From an uncultured Microcaldota archaeon (lineage in GTDB: Archaea; Micrarchaeota; Micrarchaeia; Burarchaeales; Fermentimicrarchaeaceae): a DNA stretch of 64,000 nt. This document shows, piece by piece, positions 60,566 through 64,000 of this stretch (positions are counted from its first letter, which is position 1; each line of letters opens with the position of its first letter). A program made the position numbers and the translations under genes. The notes under the pieces were generated by a model. The model saw only the letters and a list, made by a program, of their open reading frames with translations, was not told where the DNA came from and ran no database searches. The stretch is taken from positions 213,917-277,916 of the forward strand of contig CAISET010000002.1 of the NCBI GenBank assembly GCA_903884505.1, in the 5' to 3' direction.

Positions 60566-61186
60566 CTACATCACATCGGGGACTACGCCGCCTGCAGCAA
60601 GCAGCGCCAAGAGCGCGGCTATCTCCGGCTCCCTCCTCACGGTTTCCGCAAAGGCGGCGAAATTGAGCGGGCGCATCTCGTCCTCAGCGATATTCCCTAT
60701 CTTTTCAGCCCAGCCGAGCGCCTCCCTCTTCACCCCCGCCGTATCCCGCAAATCCACGTCCGCATAGTCGTCCTTCGTGAGGATTGCGGTCTTCACGAGC
60801 TTCCCATCCTTGCTCAGCCCGACGGCAAGGTCCATCTCCCCTCCCCTGAATACCCTTCCGCTGACCTCGATCTCCCCGCTGCTCGTCTTCCTCAAGGTCA
60901 CCTGCGTGTCCGGCGGCACAACTGCCCCAGCCTCATAAGATGTTACCTCGAGCTTCTCATCGAGCGCAACCCTGAAATAGAGCAGGTGGAAGCCCGCTGC
61001 CTGCGCGACCGCGGCCTCGGAAACCACCTCAACCAATGAGGAGTTCAGGAAGAATTTGGCCGTCACCCTTCCCATCTGCGGAGTGGCCCCAAGCTCAAGC
61101 AGCACGCACCCCTCGTCCGGCAGGAGCTCGAGGTTCAGCACAGGCTGCCCGGCCAGTATCACCAATGGGGGCCTCTCGCCAGCCAT
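60566..61186 (-). CDS. Hypothetical soluble protein between two tRNA genes
   Basis: A 206-residue protein starting MAGERPPLVILAGQPVLNLE, beta-rich in the first half (VTLRKTSSGEIEVSGRVFRGG) and helical at the end. ATG 61186 is one base from the 3' end of tRNA-Val, and the stop is 37 bp from tRNA-Met, all on one strand. A longer in-frame reading upstream would run antisense through the tRNA and the 61316 gene and is rejected. Family not recognised. Confidence 0.6.
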   Translation of the reverse strand: MAGERPPLVILAGQPVLNLELLPDEGCVLLELGATPQMGRVTAKFFLNSSLVEVVSEAAVAQAAGFHLLYFRVALDEKLEVTSYEAGAVVPPDTQVTLRKTSSGEIEVSGRVFRGGEMDLAVGLSKDGKLVKTAILTKDDYADVDLRDTAGVKREALGWAEKIGNIAEDEMRPLNFAAFAETVRREPEIAALLALLAAGGVVPDVM

Positions 61187-61187
61187 A

Positions 61188-61260
61188 TGGGCCCGCTGAG
61201 AATCGAACTCAGAATCTACTGCGTGTAAGGCAGTCGTCTTAGCCATTCGACTACGGGCCC
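61188..61260 (-). tRNA. tRNA-Val (TAC)
   Basis: Acceptor GGGCCCG/CGGGCCC, D arm GTCG..., anticodon stem ACTGC/GCAGT, loop CTTACAC with anticodon TAC, T arm CTGAG-TTCGATT-CTCAG, discriminator A, no CCA encoded, no intron. 73 nt. Its 3' end is one base before the ATG of the gene at 61186. Confidence 0.93.
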
Positions 61261-61281
61261 GCAACGATATTTCGCAGCTGG

Positions 61282-61294
61282 TATATATTTTAAA
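61282..61294 (+). promoter_or_regulatory. TATA box for secreted metzincin gene
   Basis: TATATATTTTAAA lies 22-34 bp before the GTG at 61316, so a leaderless transcript is expected. On the other strand it is close to the tRNA-Val 5' end and may serve it too. Confidence 0.55.
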
Positions 61295-61315
61295 AGCCCC
61301 TGCGAAACCTAATCC

Positions 61316-63373
61316 GTGGCCCGATGCAACCTGATTTTGCTCGTGATTGCAGCAGTTTCGCTCACCGCTTTCGCCGCATCCGAGCCCTGCGAGCCTGACC
61401 ACTGCATTGACGGCACCCTTTACTACAACTGCTTCTACAACGAGGCACAGGTTTGCAAGTGCGCAACCCTCGCGTGCGACTACGGGAAATGCACCGAAGA
61501 CGGGACAGCCTGCTACACCGCGCCAGCAACACCGACTCCAACGCCCTACTGCGAAAGCAAGTACTGCTCCGATGGGATAATGTACTACGACTGCTACTAC
61601 GACGAGATGAAAGGAGGCTGCCAGTGCTCCTCGTTTTACTGCGAATCCACAAAATGCAACAATGAAGGGACCGCGTGCTATGCTCCCCCGGCAACCCCAA
61701 CGCCCACGCCGGTCCCCACGGCAACCCCAGCTCCAACACCTGCGCCAACCGCAACTCCCATTCCCGGCCCAACAGGCATAGTCGTACTGCCCGGCCCGAG
61801 CGGCGGCTGCTTCAACATAAGTGGTGCAGTCACAAACTTCCCATACCAGACGTCCTCTATCAAAATAAAGGTAAGAAGTATGAACGAAACCAGGTGGGCA
61901 AGGGCGCCATTTAAGGCAGACCCAATAAACTACACGACCAGCGGAGTCTATTTCGTTTCCCTTTTGCCTACGGACAATATGTTCCGTCTCACCTACCAGT
62001 CCCCGTGCGTCCCTGCCGGCTTGTATCTCGTCTACCCAGATTATGACAACTCCTCTGGCGAATGCCAGTGGAGCGGGAGCTGGAACGTCACGTATTACCT
62101 GGTTGATTTCAGGACAGCGAGCACCGCCATAAACGAGAATTTCGCATTCACGGCCGATGAAACGACCCCGCCGGTTGTGCATGCGCTGGCGGTCAATTCC
62201 AACTACCTGCGCCCCATGGTCGGATTCCTCAACGTCGTACCTGAGCCACCGCTAAACTTCACAATGAACGCGACGGACGCGAGCGGCATAGCTAAGACGG
62301 GCGTAATCGTCAGGCGGGCGGACACCAGCGCGGTAATCGCGCAGGCGAACTGCAGCGGAAACAATTGCTCGGTCAACCGGGTTAATTTCACCCCCGACGT
62401 GGCGCAGGTTTCCTTCTCCGCCTTTGCCTGCGACAACGCGGGAAACAGGCAGCAGGTTACGCAGACCATGGACATCACCTCCTGCTTCGATGCGCGGCAG
62501 GACGGAAGGGAAACAGGCGTTGACTGCGGAGGCCCGTGCCACCCGTGCATTGCCTGCACCTGGTGCAACAGTGATGTTGTGCCGCTTGTGATAAACGGCC
62601 TGCCGAACGACGGCAAGATAGATGTGGTCTTCGTGATGGACCCGTCCTACAATGGCAACCGCGACCTGTTCCTCAACGACACCAGGAAGATGATACGCGG
62701 CGCCTACTACACAATAGACGAGCGGGCGAACTACACGCTTGGGCAGGATTCGCGCACAAGGTTCAACTTCTACTACTGGAACGGGACGAGCGGACGGGCG
62801 GCAAACATCAGCCACCTGGACACCGGAGGCTGCTGCGACAAGCCGGCGCCACCGAACTTCTGGGCACGCGCATCTTTCGCGGATGCCGGGCACCTCTTCG
62901 TGCGCGGAGGGCTGGACTGCGGCTGCTCGAACCTGGCTCACCCCGGATACTACCGCTCTGAGCTGGGCATATGGTATTCTGGCGACCCGTTCCCCAATGA
63001 CTTCAACATCGTGAACATTGGGCTGCACGAGGCGGGGCACGGGGTATTCGGGCTGATTGACACCTACTGTCCCTGCTGTACGTCCTACTCGCAAAACAAC
63101 CCAAACCCGAACGTGTGGTCGTCCCTCGCAAACTGCCAGGCCGACCCCGACACCTCGCGCTGGAGGGACGGGGGCTGCCACCAGATCAATAGCTCCAGGA
63201 CGTACTACGACTCCTACTATCGCGAAAACCGCACATACGTGTATTGCAACCAGTCATTCTATGCGTTCGACCGCTCCCCCGCCTTTGACATAATGGAGGG
63301 CGGGCCGAGATACGGGCCAGCCGGAATCCGCCGCCTGAATTACATCTTTAACCAGTATCTTCCGAGGAGATAA
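61316..63373 (+). CDS. Secreted metzincin-type metalloprotease, M64-like, with Cys-rich repeats
   Basis: A 685-residue exported protein. Signal peptide (1-20); two Cys-rich repeats (about 24-75 and 79-130), each ending in a Thr/Pro linker; beta-sandwich domains; then a catalytic domain with DGKIDVVFVMDPSYNG and LHEAGHGVFGLIDTYC, giving HExxHxxxGxxD, and DIMEGG as the Met turn. This is nearest the IgA-peptidase M64 group. Probably degrades external protein. Confidence 0.85.
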   Translation: MARCNLILLVIAAVSLTAFAASEPCEPDHCIDGTLYYNCFYNEAQVCKCATLACDYGKCTEDGTACYTAPATPTPTPYCESKYCSDGIMYYDCYYDEMKGGCQCSSFYCESTKCNNEGTACYAPPATPTPTPVPTATPAPTPAPTATPIPGPTGIVVLPGPSGGCFNISGAVTNFPYQTSSIKIKVRSMNETRWARAPFKADPINYTTSGVYFVSLLPTDNMFRLTYQSPCVPAGLYLVYPDYDNSSGECQWSGSWNVTYYLVDFRTASTAINENFAFTADETTPPVVHALAVNSNYLRPMVGFLNVVPEPPLNFTMNATDASGIAKTGVIVRRADTSAVIAQANCSGNNCSVNRVNFTPDVAQVSFSAFACDNAGNRQQVTQTMDITSCFDARQDGRETGVDCGGPCHPCIACTWCNSDVVPLVINGLPNDGKIDVVFVMDPSYNGNRDLFLNDTRKMIRGAYYTIDERANYTLGQDSRTRFNFYYWNGTSGRAANISHLDTGGCCDKPAPPNFWARASFADAGHLFVRGGLDCGCSNLAHPGYYRSELGIWYSGDPFPNDFNIVNIGLHEAGHGVFGLIDTYCPCCTSYSQNNPNPNVWSSLANCQADPDTSRWRDGGCHQINSSRTYYDSYYRENRTYVYCNQSFYAFDRSPAFDIMEGGPRYGPAGIRRLNYIFNQYLPRR

Positions 63374-63374
63374 T

Positions 63375-63971
63375 ATGAGGACCTGCCTGTTGGTTGCACT
63401 GCTCGCGCTCCTCTCCGCAATGGCCTTGGCGCAGGACACCTCGAAGGTCGTCGTTGTCAATATGCGCATAAACGGCTCCGGGATGGAGCAGCTGAACTCG
63501 TCAGTGGAATACGGGCTTCCGCCGGATTGCATCGTTGGCGAAGGCCCCTACGACTACTCGGCACGTGCATCGGGCGTGGTCATTAGCGAGTGCGGCTTCT
63601 CGGACCCGCGCTTCTCTACTGGCGATGTGATCAACCAGAACGGCACGACTGAAGGCATAACGGACGTGCAGCCCGAGGCCGACTTTACGCTCGTCTTCCC
63701 GTTCAACCCCGCAATGCTCACACTGGACATAAGGAACGCGACAACGAACGAGACCATCTTCTTCAATGAAAGCATGTCCGGGGTTGTGCGCGACTTCTGC
63801 GCTTCCCACCCGCAGGATGCAGACTGCGCAGCATTCCAGCCAACACCCACGCCCGCCCCCACCGCGCCACCAACAACTCCTGAGCCGACGCCTGCCCCGA
63901 GTGGATGCCCCCTCGGGTTCGCGCTAGTTGCGGTTGCAGGGCTGGGAATCGCTGCTTTCACGAAGAAGTAA
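63375..63971 (+). CDS. Secreted protein with Thr/Pro linker and C-terminal CPL anchor
   Basis: A 198-residue protein: signal peptide (1-19), an outer beta domain with two or three Cys, a Thr/Pro linker, then SGCPLGFALVAVAGLGIAAF and KK. The tail matches that of the vWA protein at 49694. It starts 1 bp after the metzincin stop, so the two are one operon. Confidence 0.7.
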   Translation: MRTCLLVALLALLSAMALAQDTSKVVVVNMRINGSGMEQLNSSVEYGLPPDCIVGEGPYDYSARASGVVISECGFSDPRFSTGDVINQNGTTEGITDVQPEADFTLVFPFNPAMLTLDIRNATTNETIFFNESMSGVVRDFCASHPQDADCAAFQPTPTPAPTAPPTTPEPTPAPSGCPLGFALVAVAGLGIAAFTKK

Positions 63972-63981
63972 GGTGCGGAAA

Positions 63982-64000
63982 ATGAAAATCGTCCTCTACG
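63982..64000 (+). CDS. Start of a further gene, cut by the window edge
   Basis: ATG AAA ATC GTC CTC TAC follows AAGGTGCGGAA. Only six codons (MKIVLY) are visible, so the product cannot be named. Likely continues the operon. Confidence 0.4.

Noticed and set aside
60566..62182. A 538-codon minus-strand frame extending the hypothetical gene upstream
   Set aside because: The upstream part runs through tRNA-Val and is antisense to the strongly supported metzincin gene; composition is odd (Gly/Val/Arg-rich).

Overview
This 64 kb window is a gene-dense, GC-rich archaeal chromosome segment. Archaeal markers are RNA polymerase subunit K, diphthine synthase, the TYW1-type wyosine enzyme, archaeal-type D-aminoacyl-tRNA deacylase, phosphopantoate--beta-alanine ligase, geranylgeranyl reductase, intron-bearing tRNA genes, TATA-box promoters and GGTGAT-type ribosome binding sites. 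A roughly 390-residue tRNA-splicing endonuclease with three fused units, many short secreted or membrane proteins of unknown function and a class III (pilin-type) signal peptide point to a DPANN archaeon, most likely Micrarchaeota-like. That placement is inference; no rRNA gene is present to settle it.

Layout. 1-9.4 kb: end of a HEAT-repeat protein, a CPBP protease, a tandem pair of small paralogues of unknown function, PolX DNA polymerase, ferredoxin, a DUF1858 protein, a Cys-rich lipoprotein, CysRS, then an AT-richer pair (small hypothetical and Fic protein) transcribed divergently from a palindrome-flanked promoter. 9.4-15.5 kb: two paralogous ABC-2 exporters, DinB polymerase and a HExxH protein. 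15.5-26 kb: a divergent two-component pair (receiver plus degenerate GGDEF; GAF/PAS histidine kinase) with an S2P-like membrane protease translationally coupled to the kinase, then a run of surface proteins including a pilin-like beta-helix fusion. 26-34.5 kb: long-form urocanate hydratase, intron-containing tRNA-His, two tandem helical paralogues with an odd conserved out-of-frame start, a free-standing LAGLIDADG protein and a Ski2/Lhr-type helicase. 34.5-49 kb: mainly translation, tRNA and nucleic-acid housekeeping (dtdA, dphB, NAD kinase, taw1, endA, rnhB, a DHH nuclease, a beta-CASP ribonuclease carrying a disordered insertion). 49-64 kb: surface proteins, a stomatin/TM2/ferredoxin/geranylgeranyl reductase cluster, M20 peptidase, rpoK, a PAP2-polyprenol kinase fusion, a tRNA-Val / CDS / tRNA-Met strip and a secreted M64-like metzincin.

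The genes connect in several ways. The tRNA-Met gene carries two introns, each with a full bulge-helix-bulge motif and one at a non-canonical site (30/31), and the window also encodes the endonuclease expected to remove them. DinB and RNase HII end in near-identical PCNA-binding tails. A ferredoxin lies directly upstream of geranylgeranyl reductase, a plausible electron donor. About ten genes encode secreted or membrane-anchored proteins with Thr/Pro linkers and Cys-rich modules, so a large share of coding capacity goes to the cell surface. The most unusual observations are the twin-intron tRNA-Met with its endonuclease, the paralogue pair with a shared +1-frame leader, the kinase-S2P coupling, the PAP2-kinase fusion, the beta-CASP insertion, and a short dispersed leader element upstream of two unrelated genes.
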